A stretch of DNA of 64,000 bases. It comes from Micromonospora carbonacea (lineage in GTDB: Bacteria; Actinomycetota; Actinomycetes; Mycobacteriales; Micromonosporaceae). Each line of letters opens with the position of its first letter. Within the stretch, counting starts at the first letter, position 1. Of the stretch, positions 1 through 8,080 are shown in pieces. Below the pieces are notes generated by a model that saw nothing but the letters and a program-made list of their open reading frames with translations, did no database searches and was not told the DNA's origin. The stretch covers positions 992,001-1,056,000 of the forward strand of contig NZ_JACHMZ010000001.1 of the NCBI RefSeq assembly GCF_014205165.1, in the 5' to 3' direction. The position numbers and the translations under genes are program-made.

Positions 1-428
1 GCCGCACGCGCCGCCGCCAGGGGTGCGCGGCCTGCACTTCGCTGTTGCTCCGCTCCGGCCACGCAGAACGGCCGGCGACTGGCGCGAAAGCGGGGGAGCC
101 CGCGGGGCCGCCGCAGAACGACAGGCCGTTAACCGTCAGGGGTGGGCCGGCAGCAGGCCGGGCCGCGCGGCCCACAAGCCCGCGCGGCGCAGGGGAGCGC
201 ACGCCGGCCGCGTTCGCGATCTGGCGGCGATAGCGGGCTGTGGCTACTGCGCCTCCGGCGGGGGCGCTCTGGCTCCAGGATGGCCAGGGCTCCGTCGGTG
301 AGCCGCGGCCGTCGGTAATTGCGGTAGGTCATCCCACCTGCCATCGACCCAGGCAAGCCGAGTAAACCCCCGCCCGTTCCCAGGGGCGGCTCGATGGCAG
401 ACGGGATGGTAGCCACAACGTGGCTTGC
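1..428. other. Region without a convincing gene; inverted copies of a shared motif near its right end
   Basis: No open frame here has recognisable protein features. The only structure I see is an inverted pair, CTGCCATCGA at 338-347 and TCGATGGCAG at 391-400. The right arm begins a 23-bp sequence that recurs at 13324-13346. The rest is ordinary GC-rich DNA. Confidence 0.5.
338..413. repeat. Inverted/direct repeat at the 3' side of the AbiTii-like gene
   Basis: TCGATGGCAGACGGGATGG at 391-409, followed by TAGC, recurs at 13324-13342 followed by CAGC, so 22 of 23 bases match. The 14-mer CTGCCATCGACCCA at 338-351 is the reverse complement of the sequence at 13320-13333. Thus the left locus has both orientations, forming a 10-bp-arm inverted repeat with a 43-nt loop. 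It lies 16 bp beyond the stop of the AbiTii-like gene; the second copy lies about 55 bp beyond the stop of the AT-rich membrane-protein gene. The function is unknown; a transcription terminator or a recombination site are the obvious options. Confidence 0.6.
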
Positions 429-1376
429 CTACGAGATCTGTGTAGGTGATGGTGTTTTGAGGGACAGAATCTCTCCGAGTAGAACATATGTTTCGAGGAA
501 CAGATACCTCGCTTCTGAGAGTGTCACGTCATTGTGAATTCCGGTGGAGACTCGGTCATATATTCCTCGCATCGCCTGCCGAAGGCGACCTTGGCGACTC
601 TTGCTGCTGGTGCATTGTCGGACAAAGGCATCAATCCGGTTCAGTACGTTTGACTTGCGTACGTCGACCTTCTGTTCTCCATGCTGAATCGGCTCTTCCT
701 GTGGAGGGAATACAGCATCAGCAAAGCTGTCAATAAGGCGTCGGCATGTGCTCATGGCTTGGCTGATGGCTTCAGGGTCGCCAGCATCCAGGCGCTCGAT
801 GATCGACTCAACCTTCGTGAGTGCTGTGCCGCTCAATGGGGCGAGCATCGAGTCGATATGCTGCCGAGTCGACTCGAACAGCTCTCCTTGTGATTCACTG
901 AAGAGCAGTTCATGATACGTTCGGGTCGCGATTTCGTATAGGTTTGCGATTACGGCAGAGCGAATGGCGGACAGTTCGGCAATGCTGCTCGTGACCTGGC
1001 CTACGTTTCGGTAATGGGCATTCAGTGCGGTGCTCAAATGTTCGCCGCTAAGGCTGGGTGTGTGGAGAGTGCTCAACATTCCCTCTAGGGATTTGATGCT
1101 TGCAGCAATCGCCCCAAGGCTCCCTGTCTTCGCCCGCTCTTCACCCTTTTCGTTCTTGTATATTCGACCCGAACGCTTCAGGTGTGGGCGCGTCGATTGA
1201 TTGAAGGTGTAGCCATTTAGTTCTAGTTGCAGCCATTGCAGGCTATCCTCGTCGCCGATCAATCGGGCGAGCCGAGAAGCTTTGAGTAGCAAATTCTCGG
1301 CGTCGACTCGACTAAGCTCGATGTCCTCAAGAAGATCTTCAGCTAGTCTCAGTGCTTCAGTCTGCTTCTTCAGCAC
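429..1376 (-). CDS. AbiTii-like protein with C-terminal HEPN-type motif (putative phage-defence cargo)
   Basis: The N-terminal ~150 residues match my knowledge of the AbiTii domain of abortive-infection proteins, including LAEDLLEDIELSR and a segment LARLIGDEDSLQWLQLELNGY. The C-terminal part ends in a helical region with R-x5-H (R275, H281 in RVSTGIHND), which resembles the Rx4-6H motif of HEPN ribonucleases. I chose the GTG at 1376 because AGGAAGG sits 8 nt upstream; an upstream TTG at 1418 would add 14 residues (329 aa in all). Base composition is clearly less GC-rich than the neighbours, which suggests recent acquisition. In Lactococcus AbiT needs two proteins, AbiTi and AbiTii; no AbiTi-like gene is seen beside this one. 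The defence role is inferred from domain resemblance only. Confidence 0.7.
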   Translation of the reverse strand: MLKKQTEALRLAEDLLEDIELSRVDAENLLLKASRLARLIGDEDSLQWLQLELNGYTFNQSTRPHLKRSGRIYKNEKGEERAKTGSLGAIAASIKSLEGMLSTLHTPSLSGEHLSTALNAHYRNVGQVTSSIAELSAIRSAVIANLYEIATRTYHELLFSESQGELFESTRQHIDSMLAPLSGTALTKVESIIERLDAGDPEAISQAMSTCRRLIDSFADAVFPPQEEPIQHGEQKVDVRKSNVLNRIDAFVRQCTSSKSRQGRLRQAMRGIYDRVSTGIHNDVTLSEARYLFLETYVLLGEILSLKTPSPTQIS

Positions 1377-1418
1377 AATCTTGACCTTCCTTACCAAGTG
1401 AGGCGCTAGCACGGGCAA

Positions 1419-1923
1419 GCCTGCTTACCCGGACTTTTCCGACGTCCGACTCATCGCTCGGTTGGCCGGGGGCACCCTGAGGCCGCACGAGGCTGTCAGC
1501 CCATGTCATGCGCGACGAGGCTGTCGGGCATAGTAGCTAGCCGGCGGCGGCCGAGGCTACTGAGATCCTGCTGGCGCACGCCAGTGAAGCAAGCCCATGA
1601 GGAGCAGGGACAGGCGGTCGATGGCGATGAGCACGGACAGGCGCATCGCTAGGCCAGCCCCGTGGGCCCAGAGGCCGCAAAGCGTGGCGATGCCTGAGCG
1701 TGGGACCGCTGCCTAATGGATGCTGTCGACAGCCACGGTGATTGCGACAAGACGCTACATGGACAGCCGACAGTGGCCGGGCACGGATAGTCGCCCGAGG
1801 CCGCGAACGCGGACGGACACTGCCGGACGGAGCGCCCAGGACTTACAAGAGAGGGGTCCTGCTCGTGAGTGCCGTACCGGTCGGCGGCGGGTGGTCGGTG
1901 GTTGTTGTGGGGAGGGCTGAACC
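1419..1923. other. Intergenic region upstream of the AbiTii-like gene, no gene recognised
   Basis: About 500 bp between the AbiTii-like gene and the repeat array. A short leftward hydrophobic frame of 29 codons starts at 1646 but has no supporting signal. The segment must hold the promoter of the AbiTii-like gene; I could not define its -35 and -10 boxes. Confidence 0.4.
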
Positions 1924-2149
1924 ATCTCGGCATCTCGGCATCTCGGCATCTCGGCAAGGGTGCTGTTGACCTGCGAAAACGCGCGTGCCGAGATCGTTCA
2001 GGTTCTGCGGCGTGAACTCGGCAACCGGGTTTCATCTCGGCAGAAGGTTGCCGAGTTGCCGAGATCGAATCTGGTCGACCGGTCTAATCTCGGCAGTCTC
2101 TTTGCCCTGCTAGCTGGCCGGTTTCGCCGAGTTGCCGAGCTGCCGAGTT
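1924..2149. repeat. 8-bp iteron array (ATCTCGGC / GCCGAGAT), candidate origin or transfer site
   Basis: Four head-to-tail copies of ATCTCGGC occupy 1924-1955. Further same-strand copies are at 2034-2041 and 2087-2094, with a variant AACTCGGC near 2016. The opposite orientation occurs at 1987-1994 (GCCGAGAT), as a tandem pair at 2050-2065 (GCCGAGTT, GCCGAGAT) and as a tandem triplet at 2126-2149 (GCCGAGTT, GCCGAGCT, GCCGAGTT). The array ends 12 bp from the stop codon of the replication ATPase. Arrays of this kind serve as replication origins or as clt loci, where TraB-type translocases bind 8-bp repeats. The sequence cannot say which applies here. Confidence 0.85.
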
Positions 2150-2161
2150 GGTTCAGCGGGT

Positions 2162-3724
2162 TCAAGCGTCGTGCTGCTCGACCCAGAAGACGGCCCGGTT
2201 ACCGCGCTCGTGTTTGCCGGCTCGAACGACGTGGTTGCCGCGCCAGCGTCCGGCCTGCCCGGTGAGCAACCGGCCGAGTTGCAGCGGGTTGGGTAGGCGT
2301 CCGGCGTGGGTGGTGATGAACTGCCCGTCCCACGGGTCGTTGATGTCGCTGCCGAGGTGCATCGGCTCGGCGTCTCGGCGTAGGTCGGCGGCGGTCATCG
2401 CTCGACTGCCGTGGCGGTCGTGCCAGGTGGTGAGGAACGCGCGCCAGCGCGTCTCGTCTTCGTCGATCTCGCGGACGTTGGTGGCGTTGGTGAGGAATCC
2501 GTCGATGCCGTGGTGGGCGAGGAACCCGCCGAGGGCTTGCGCCCACGGGGTGAACTGCCGCATCGACACCCCGGTTACCCGTGGTGCTCCCTGGCGGGTC
2601 CAGTCGAGGACGAGGACCAGGAGGTGCCACAGGACGGTGAGTTGGTTGGCGGGGTCGGTGATCCACTGGTCGAGGTGCGGGATGCCGAACCCGGATTGGT
2701 CCCGCAGCTCGGGGCGGGGCATGTTCGGGTCGAGGTGGACGCGGACGGTGCGGGAGGCCATGTCCCCACCGACCTGGAGGTTGTTGCCGGTGGCCATCCA
2801 CAGCCGGTCGTTGACGGTGGCGACGTTGCGGGACACGCCGAGCTGCCGATCTGACCACACGCCGGTGGTGACGAGCTGGGCGAGCACGGCGGAGTCGATG
2901 ACGGTTCCCTCGGCGAGGTTGTCCCAGATCACCACCCCCACCTGTTCGGCGAGTACGGCGGTGATGGACTTGCGTAGCTCTTCGTCGGAGTACGCCCACG
3001 GCATGATCCGCTGTCCGTAGAGCATGCCGGGACCAGCGGTCAGGATGGTCTTTCCGGACGATGGCATGGTCGCGTCGATCAGCGCGAACGGCGTCAGCGA
3101 GCGGGTGAAGTGCCGCAGGATCGGCGTGGCCAGCAGGGCCACGTAGTTGGCTCGGTCGGCGGCGCTGGCCCACGGGAAGTCGCGCAGGAACCGGCCGAGC
3201 AGGAACGCGCGTGCTTCCCGCACTTGCTCGGCGGTGGGCTCATCCGGCACGGGCGGCAGGGCGACCTTCGACGCAAGGTAGAGGCCGGTGGCCGGGTCGT
3301 AGCCGGGGCGCTGCAACAGGGTGCCGTCGCGGCGCAGGACCGGGGCACCGATGATCCCGCGCAGCGCCGGCACGTTCGGCCACGTCTTCGCCGCGAGCAC
3401 GGACGACAGGATCTCCCTCGGCGGGGTCACCTCCTCCTCGAAGACCTCCGGATTGCCGCCGTCGCCCTTGCGGGTCTTGAGCCGGTACACGTAGGCGTGC
3501 TCGGCGAGCAGCCCGGCGAGCCCGGCCGGGGTGACCGCACTGGCGGCGACGGGTAGCGGGGAATCGTCGTCAGGGCCGGTGGTCAGGCCACCGGAGACGG
3601 CTTCCATGTGGACCAGCGACCCGGCCGACACGTACGTGTCAGGTAGGACACCGTCGACCAGCGCGGCCTTGAGGACCCGGATGGTTTCCGGCCCTGAACC
3701 AACCTGCAACCGGGGGGCGCTCAT
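2162..3724 (-). CDS. AICE replication ATPase / putative helicase
   Basis: 520 aa. It has a P-loop ATMPSSGKT at residues 218-226 and a Walker B-like VVIWDN at 264-269, followed by a sensor-like WMATGNN and an arginine-bearing ASRTVRVHLD. This layout fits the plasmid/AICE replication ATPases that sit beside prim-pol primases and probably act as the element's helicase. Its start overlaps the primase stop by 4 bp (ATGA), implying translational coupling. The gene is followed within 12 bp by the 8-bp iteron array, consistent with Rep acting at a nearby origin. Family assignment rests on context and motifs; the exact helicase superfamily is uncertain. Confidence 0.78.
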   Translation of the reverse strand: MSAPRLQVGSGPETIRVLKAALVDGVLPDTYVSAGSLVHMEAVSGGLTTGPDDDSPLPVAASAVTPAGLAGLLAEHAYVYRLKTRKGDGGNPEVFEEEVTPPREILSSVLAAKTWPNVPALRGIIGAPVLRRDGTLLQRPGYDPATGLYLASKVALPPVPDEPTAEQVREARAFLLGRFLRDFPWASAADRANYVALLATPILRHFTRSLTPFALIDATMPSSGKTILTAGPGMLYGQRIMPWAYSDEELRKSITAVLAEQVGVVIWDNLAEGTVIDSAVLAQLVTTGVWSDRQLGVSRNVATVNDRLWMATGNNLQVGGDMASRTVRVHLDPNMPRPELRDQSGFGIPHLDQWITDPANQLTVLWHLLVLVLDWTRQGAPRVTGVSMRQFTPWAQALGGFLAHHGIDGFLTNATNVREIDEDETRWRAFLTTWHDRHGSRAMTAADLRRDAEPMHLGSDINDPWDGQFITTHAGRLPNPLQLGRLLTGQAGRWRGNHVVRAGKHERGNRAVFWVEQHDA

Positions 3725-4650
3725 GCCGCCACCACCCGAGGCTGCCGCGCGCCGACCCGTAGGCCGGACGCGATCGTGCGGGCGATCTCACCCGGCCGCA
3801 GCCCGATGGACAGGGCGGCGGGTTCGAGAACCGCGGTGACGTCGTCGTCGGTGAGCGCGCCCCCGGCGGCGAGCTGCCCGAGGGCGACGGCGGACGCGAA
3901 CAAGGCGTGGTTGCGGCGGCCTTCCGGCGCGGAGGTCAGGTGCGCCACCTGCCGGTGGATCGCGGCGGAGATGTACCGGCCGCGCCGGTCGACGTCGAGG
4001 GTCACCGTGACCGCCTGCCGGGCCGGCGGCGGGGCGGGCGCGATGAGCTGGCCGAGCCAGTCGGGCAGAGGGGCGGGATCGACGTCGAGCGCGACGGTGT
4101 AGCGCCGGCCGTGGGCGGTACTGCCGGCGGCGACGACGTAGCCGCCGTGGGCGCGGGTGTCGACCAGCCACCCGAGCGCCCCGGCGGTGTTTCGCAGCGT
4201 CGGCCCGCTGGAAGGGTGGCGGTAGTAGAGGTGGGTGCCGCCTCGCCCGGTGGTCACCGTGTACGTGGTTTCGATGCGCTGGCCGTGCTGGTGGCAGACG
4301 GTGGCGAAGACGTCCACGCCGTCGCCGCACAGGTCATGGTCGGCCGGCGGGATCTGACCCGGCTTGGGCACGTCCAGGTCGACCACCACGAGCCGGGACG
4401 GTCCGCAGGCGAGGCCGATTCCGTACGGTCGGACCGACCATGCTCGGCGGATGCGGTCGGGGTCGGTGGTGGCGCGGGCTTCCCAGCCGAGGTGCCGGCC
4501 GGCGGCGCGGCAGCGGGGGTCGGTGCGGTCGCACCGGTCGGCGGCGTGGTTGGGAAACGCGGGCCGCTTGTCGTCGGGGCGCAGCGGGAAGACGTGCCAT
4601 CCGCGTGCGGCGTGGGCGAGTGCGGCGGCGAGCAGGTCGAGGTGGGACAT
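3721..4650 (-). CDS. Bifunctional DNA primase/polymerase (prim-pol domain)
   Basis: 309 aa. The archaeo-eukaryotic primase/prim-pol fold is supported by the catalytic DxD in VVVDLDVP (D91, D93) and the TGRGGTH motif ending in H140. A Cys/His cluster near residues 40-53 (C40, C47, H53) looks like the zinc knuckle common in this family. It should make primers and extend DNA from the element's origin. It is the first of a coupled pair with the replication ATPase. Upstream are a small membrane-protein gene and the 11-bp repeat array. RepSA-type elements use a different replicase, so this is a prim-pol-type AICE. Confidence 0.9.
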   Translation of the reverse strand: MSHLDLLAAALAHAARGWHVFPLRPDDKRPAFPNHAADRCDRTDPRCRAAGRHLGWEARATTDPDRIRRAWSVRPYGIGLACGPSRLVVVDLDVPKPGQIPPADHDLCGDGVDVFATVCHQHGQRIETTYTVTTGRGGTHLYYRHPSSGPTLRNTAGALGWLVDTRAHGGYVVAAGSTAHGRRYTVALDVDPAPLPDWLGQLIAPAPPPARQAVTVTLDVDRRGRYISAAIHRQVAHLTSAPEGRRNHALFASAVALGQLAAGGALTDDDVTAVLEPAALSIGLRPGEIARTIASGLRVGARQPRVVAA

Positions 4651-4680
4651 GGTGCCTCCGATCGGTGGGTGCGGGCGGGG

Positions 4681-4920
4681 TCAGCGGCGGTGGGTGAGCA
4701 GCGCCCAGATCACGAAGCCGGCGACCGTGATGACGGCGGCGGCGGTGAGGGCGGCGGCGGTGAGGTCGCGGATGAGCCAGCCGGTGACGCGGGCGCGGGT
4801 GAGGGCGGCGTCGGCGTGCCACGCGATGCGTTCGACGCGGCGGCCGAGGGGGATACCGAGAGTGATGCCGAGGATGGTGCCGAGGGCGAGGGCGGCGAGC
4901 GCTACGGCGGCCGGGTTCAT
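4681..4920 (-). CDS. Small two-TM membrane protein of the element
   Basis: 79 aa, starting at the ATG at 4920, which has GGGAG a few bases upstream. There are two hydrophobic segments, near residues 5-25 and 52-75, separated by a basic/amphipathic stretch. The frame could be extended to 5034, but that extension is translated from the 11-bp repeats and gives a repetitive STWNP leader, so I rejected it. It lies between traB and the primase on the same strand. No family is recognised; it may help in transfer or spread, which is inference from position. Confidence 0.65.
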   Translation of the reverse strand: MNPAAVALAALALGTILGITLGIPLGRRVERIAWHADAALTRARVTGWLIRDLTAAALTAAAVITVAGFVIWALLTHRR

Positions 4921-4955
4921 GGCTGCTCCCTGGTTGTGGGCGTGGTCGGCCGGCC

Positions 4956-5034
4956 GTGGATTCCACGTGGATTCCACGGCGGGTTTGTCTAGGTGGGGGC
5001 CGTGGAATCGGTGTGGATTCCACGTGGATTCCAC
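4956..5034. repeat. 11-bp palindromic repeats GTGGATTCCAC, two tandem pairs
   Basis: GTGGATTCCAC occurs at 4956-4966 and 4967-4977, and again at 5013-5023 and 5024-5034, all abutting without spacers inside each pair. A partial inverted copy, GTGGAATC, is at 5002-5009. Each unit is itself a palindrome of GTGGA arms around one base. The block starts 18 bp after the traB stop codon and ends upstream of the start at 4920. In Streptomyces plasmids clt commonly lies just downstream of traB, so this is a strong clt candidate. It could equally be an operator for the primase genes. Confidence 0.85.
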
Positions 5035-5052
5035 GGCCCCGACAGGGCTGCG

Positions 5053-6999
5053 TCAGGCGGTGCGCAGGATGCGGTACCGGCCGTTGCGGTTGATGGCCAT
5101 CAGCAGCGGTTGGTTACCGGCGGTGAGTTCGGCGAGGGCCTTGGACAGCCACTTGGCCGTGTAGCCGGTCGCGGCGAGCACGTCACCCAGGTCGGCCGGT
5201 CGCACCTCGGTGTGTCCCTGGGCGGCGAGGGCGGTGATGTGCTCGCGCAGGATCGCGCGGGCATGCTCGGGGCTGGACTGCTGGGGCAGAGCGAGGGAGA
5301 ACCGGCGCGGCGTGGGGGTGGTGTCGAGTTCGTGTGAGGGGTCGACGTCGTCGGGCGGGTCGTTGGGGTTGACGCCGGGGCGGGCGGCCATGGCGGGCAC
5401 CTCCTGGTCCTCATCGTCGTCGGCGGCCGGTTGGGGGCCGGGTGACGGCTTGACGGTGTCGGTGGGCATGACAGGCGCGAGAGCACGCGCGGTGACCGGG
5501 TCGAGCGGACGGCGGACGGCGGTCCAGCCGGTGACCGCGGCGGCCAGGTCGGCGCGCTGGGCGAGTTCCGAGCGGCAGGGGATCGGCCACCGGCCGGTGG
5601 GGATGCCGGGCGACTCGATGTAGAGGTAGCCGGGTTTGCTGCTGCCCCACGACTCGGGGGAGGCTCCGGCGTCGACGGTTTCGCCGGACAGCGCCAACGA
5701 CGGGTCGTCGCGGCTGTCGATGCCGAAGCACACGTTCGTAGCGAACTGGCTGCGGAGGGAGGTCGGGGCCCGGTCGTGGGTCCAGCGTTGCTGGGACAGC
5801 ACGAGGGAGATGCCGGCCGACCGTGCCCGTTCGGCCACCTGCACCAGCGCGGGGTGACCGGACCACGCGGCCGACTCCTCCACCCACACCGTCAGGTGCG
5901 ACAGCGAGCATCCCGGCATCCACTCGGTCAGGTCCTCCCGGCCCAATGCCTCCGTGCGGGCGGGGATGACCTGCTCGGCGAGGACGTCGAAGAACGCTTC
6001 CGCGTGGTCGTCTTCGGTGACCAGCAACGTCAGCCCGGCCTTGACCGGCTTGATGGTCTGGTCCCGCTTGACGGTGTCGACGACGATGAGCGCGCCGTCG
6101 GTGCGGGTCAGGTAGTCGGTCATGACCACCAGGGCCCATTCGGTCTTGCCCGAACCCGTCATGCCGGTCGCCCGGACGTGGGTGGCGGGGCGGACGCCGG
6201 GCCGGCCGGTGAGCCACAACCCGACCTGCTCGCCATCCTCGGCGATGCCGAAGCGAAGCGGAGCGTCCCCAACCGATCGGCCGGGGGCGGACGGGCCGGC
6301 CCACGGGATCGTGTCGCGGAGCTGGTCGACGGGCACGACTTCGATGCGGCCGCTACGGACGCTGTCGGGGTCGCGGTGCACGCGCACGGCGGTCGGGGCG
6401 ACGTCGAGGGCGGAGGCGATGGACTCGCGGGAGCCCTCGACGTCGGAGAGGGTGTCGCCGTGCGGCATGGTGATCGACGCTTTGACCTTCGCCCCGTCGA
6501 TCTTCGGTCGGCCGATGCGGGCGTCGCGTAGCGCGGCGACTGCCTCGGCGAGCCCGCCTCCGGTGGTGCGGGCGGGTTGCTCGTCGGGGTTGGCCTTCGC
6601 CATCAGCCGCATGACCGCGACCGCGACCGAGGCGGCGACGGTGCCGCCGGCCCATATGTCCAGCCACGGCCGTTCCCAGGGTGCGCCGATGGTCGCCCCG
6701 AGGGCCCACACCGACCCGGACGCGGTGAGCAGGGTCGCCACCCGCTGCCGGATGACACCCCGCGCCCGGCCGGTGGCCCAGGTCAGCGCGGTGAGTCCGC
6801 CGCCGGCGGCGGTGATGCCGGCGGCGGCCCACGGGTTGCTGCCCCACCAGTGGTGCGACGCGGCGGCGGCCGGCCAGGCGAGCAGGCAGCCGGTGGGGCA
6901 GGCCAGGTAGGGCAGGAGCGCCGAGCGCAGATCGACGCCGTAGGTCATCGGGGACAGGCCGCTGTTGCGGGGCATCCGGGACGGGCGGGGCCGCTTCAT
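5053..6999 (-). CDS. traB: FtsK/SpoIIIE-type DNA translocase, conjugal transfer protein TraB
   Basis: 648 aa. Three or four hydrophobic segments lie between residues 27 and 133, then a motor domain with Walker A GMTGSGKT (279-286) and a Walker B-like LTVWVEES (369-376). After a proline/acid-rich linker (about 500-565) the last ~75 residues form a winged-helix-like region ending in NRNGRYRILRTA, comparable to the FtsK gamma domain that reads 8-bp DNA sites. Proteins of this kind move double-stranded DNA between mycelial cells during conjugation. The start at 6999 overlaps the preceding stop (ATGA). The proposed clt repeats lie directly downstream. Confidence 0.93.
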   Translation of the reverse strand: MKRPRPSRMPRNSGLSPMTYGVDLRSALLPYLACPTGCLLAWPAAAASHHWWGSNPWAAAGITAAGGGLTALTWATGRARGVIRQRVATLLTASGSVWALGATIGAPWERPWLDIWAGGTVAASVAVAVMRLMAKANPDEQPARTTGGGLAEAVAALRDARIGRPKIDGAKVKASITMPHGDTLSDVEGSRESIASALDVAPTAVRVHRDPDSVRSGRIEVVPVDQLRDTIPWAGPSAPGRSVGDAPLRFGIAEDGEQVGLWLTGRPGVRPATHVRATGMTGSGKTEWALVVMTDYLTRTDGALIVVDTVKRDQTIKPVKAGLTLLVTEDDHAEAFFDVLAEQVIPARTEALGREDLTEWMPGCSLSHLTVWVEESAAWSGHPALVQVAERARSAGISLVLSQQRWTHDRAPTSLRSQFATNVCFGIDSRDDPSLALSGETVDAGASPESWGSSKPGYLYIESPGIPTGRWPIPCRSELAQRADLAAAVTGWTAVRRPLDPVTARALAPVMPTDTVKPSPGPQPAADDDEDQEVPAMAARPGVNPNDPPDDVDPSHELDTTPTPRRFSLALPQQSSPEHARAILREHITALAAQGHTEVRPADLGDVLAATGYTAKWLSKALAELTAGNQPLLMAINRNGRYRILRTA

Positions 7000-7382
7000 C
7001 GGCCACCCCCGCCGCCGTTGGTGAAGCGGAAGTCGGACTTGCGGGGCCGGTGGCCGACGGCCTCCAGCTCGGGCAGGTAGACGGCCTCGAAGCGGGTCGA
7101 CGCGGTCACGATGTACTGCGACGCGACCACCAGGGCATCGGAAGCGTGGGTGATGGGCTTGGCGACCTGGCGGGCGCGCGCCCGGCCGGTGAGTCCGCCG
7201 ATTACCACCCCGCCGGAGACGGCCCGAAGCCGGGCGTCCAGCTCGGAGGCGGTCACGCCCAGCTCCAGGGCGGCGGCGTGCAGGATCCGGCGGGTGTCGT
7301 TGAACCACTGGGACAGGGCGACGTTGTCGGTGAGGGCGTCGGCGCCGGTGAAGATGCCACGCTGATCGTGGGTGCCTGCCAT
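6996..7382 (-). CDS. TraA-like plasmid transfer protein
   Basis: 128 aa from the ATG at 7382. The sequence beginning MAGTHDQRGIFTGADALTDN and the segment QWFNDTRRILHAAALELGV resemble a small soluble protein that commonly precedes traB in Streptomyces and Micromonospora integrative elements, often annotated as plasmid transfer protein TraA. No catalytic motif is visible. It overlaps traB by 4 bp and so is co-translated with it. The name rests on recall of the family; a role as TraB accessory factor is inferred from position. Confidence 0.6.
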   Translation of the reverse strand: MAGTHDQRGIFTGADALTDNVALSQWFNDTRRILHAAALELGVTASELDARLRAVSGGVVIGGLTGRARARQVAKPITHASDALVVASQYIVTASTRFEAVYLPELEAVGHRPRKSDFRFTNGGGGGR

Positions 7383-7530
7383 GCTGATGGTTCTCCTTCG
7401 TGGAGGGCCGGGCGCGGAACGTTTCTCAGGCGTGCGCCGCGCCCGGCGCAAACAGGTGAGGTGGGCCGGTCGGCCCCCGCACCCACCCGAACCCCTTCCG
7501 GGGTGCGGGTGAGCACGGCCGGGTGACCGG

Positions 7531-7995
7531 TCAGCCGAGCAGCAGGACCAGGGCGGCGGTGACCGCGGTGCCGGCCAGGCCGCACAGGAGCAGGTCGACG
7601 GCGGTACGGACGCGGCGGTACTTCGCCACCGTCGTGCGTGACAGCCACACCAGCTCGTGCGCCCGCAGCGACGCCATGCTCAGCGGCGGCAACGCGGCGT
7701 CGGTCATCAGGTCACCCGGGGCGCTGACGGCGTAGCGGTCGGGGCCATGCCCGCCGCCGAGCGACGGACGCACCGCGCACGCCAACAGGGCGACCGCGAC
7801 ACCGATCACCGTGACCGTTATCGCTCCGGTGGGGAGGGCGGGTGCGGGCAGGTCGGCGCGGGCCAGCACGGCCAGGCCGACGGTGAGGGCGGTGCCGGCG
7901 AGCGTGAGCAGCGTCGAGGCTTTCGCGTCCACGCGCACCAGCTCGGCGCGCACGGTGGCCAGTTCAGTGGTCAGGAAGCTGGTGTCTGGCACCAT
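7531..7995 (-). CDS. PycTM-like (Pycsar-effector-type) two-TM protein in the transfer cluster
   Basis: 154 aa. An N-terminal helix with ELVRVDAKASTLLTLAGTALTVG runs into a first hydrophobic segment (about residues 26-45) and a second one (58-75). A C-terminal hydrophobic helix lies at 134-153. This pattern, especially the D-x-K-A before the first membrane helix, is typical of the PycTM family, whose founding members are cyclic-pyrimidine-activated membrane effectors. No nucleotide cyclase gene is nearby, and the gene sits among transfer genes, so a spread or entry-exclusion role is at least as likely as defence. The 148 bp upstream of traA show no gene. Confidence 0.6.
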   Translation of the reverse strand: MVPDTSFLTTELATVRAELVRVDAKASTLLTLAGTALTVGLAVLARADLPAPALPTGAITVTVIGVAVALLACAVRPSLGGGHGPDRYAVSAPGDLMTDAALPPLSMASLRAHELVWLSRTTVAKYRRVRTAVDLLLCGLAGTAVTAALVLLLG

Positions 7996-8080
7996 CAGAG
8001 GTCTCGCCTTCCATCAGGAGGAGTGAGGGCCGGCGGCACGGCATGGGTTTCCAGGCCAGGGGCCGTGCCGCCGGGCGTAG

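Noticed and set aside
129..416. 95-codon leftward frame at the window's left end
   Set aside because: Arg/Pro-rich composition without domain features; similar frames occur by chance on every strand here.
1..428. Left attachment site (second copy of the tRNA-Arg 3' end)
   Set aside because: No match to the GATTCGAACCTG region or the acceptor stem was found here or elsewhere left of 16497.
1924..2149. CRISPR array
   Set aside because: Units are 8 bp, abut directly, occur in both orientations and have no spacers or cas genes nearby.
4921..5034. N-terminal extension of the small two-TM protein up to 5034
   Set aside because: The extra codons come from the 11-bp palindromic repeats, and the ATG at 4920 has its own GGGAG site.
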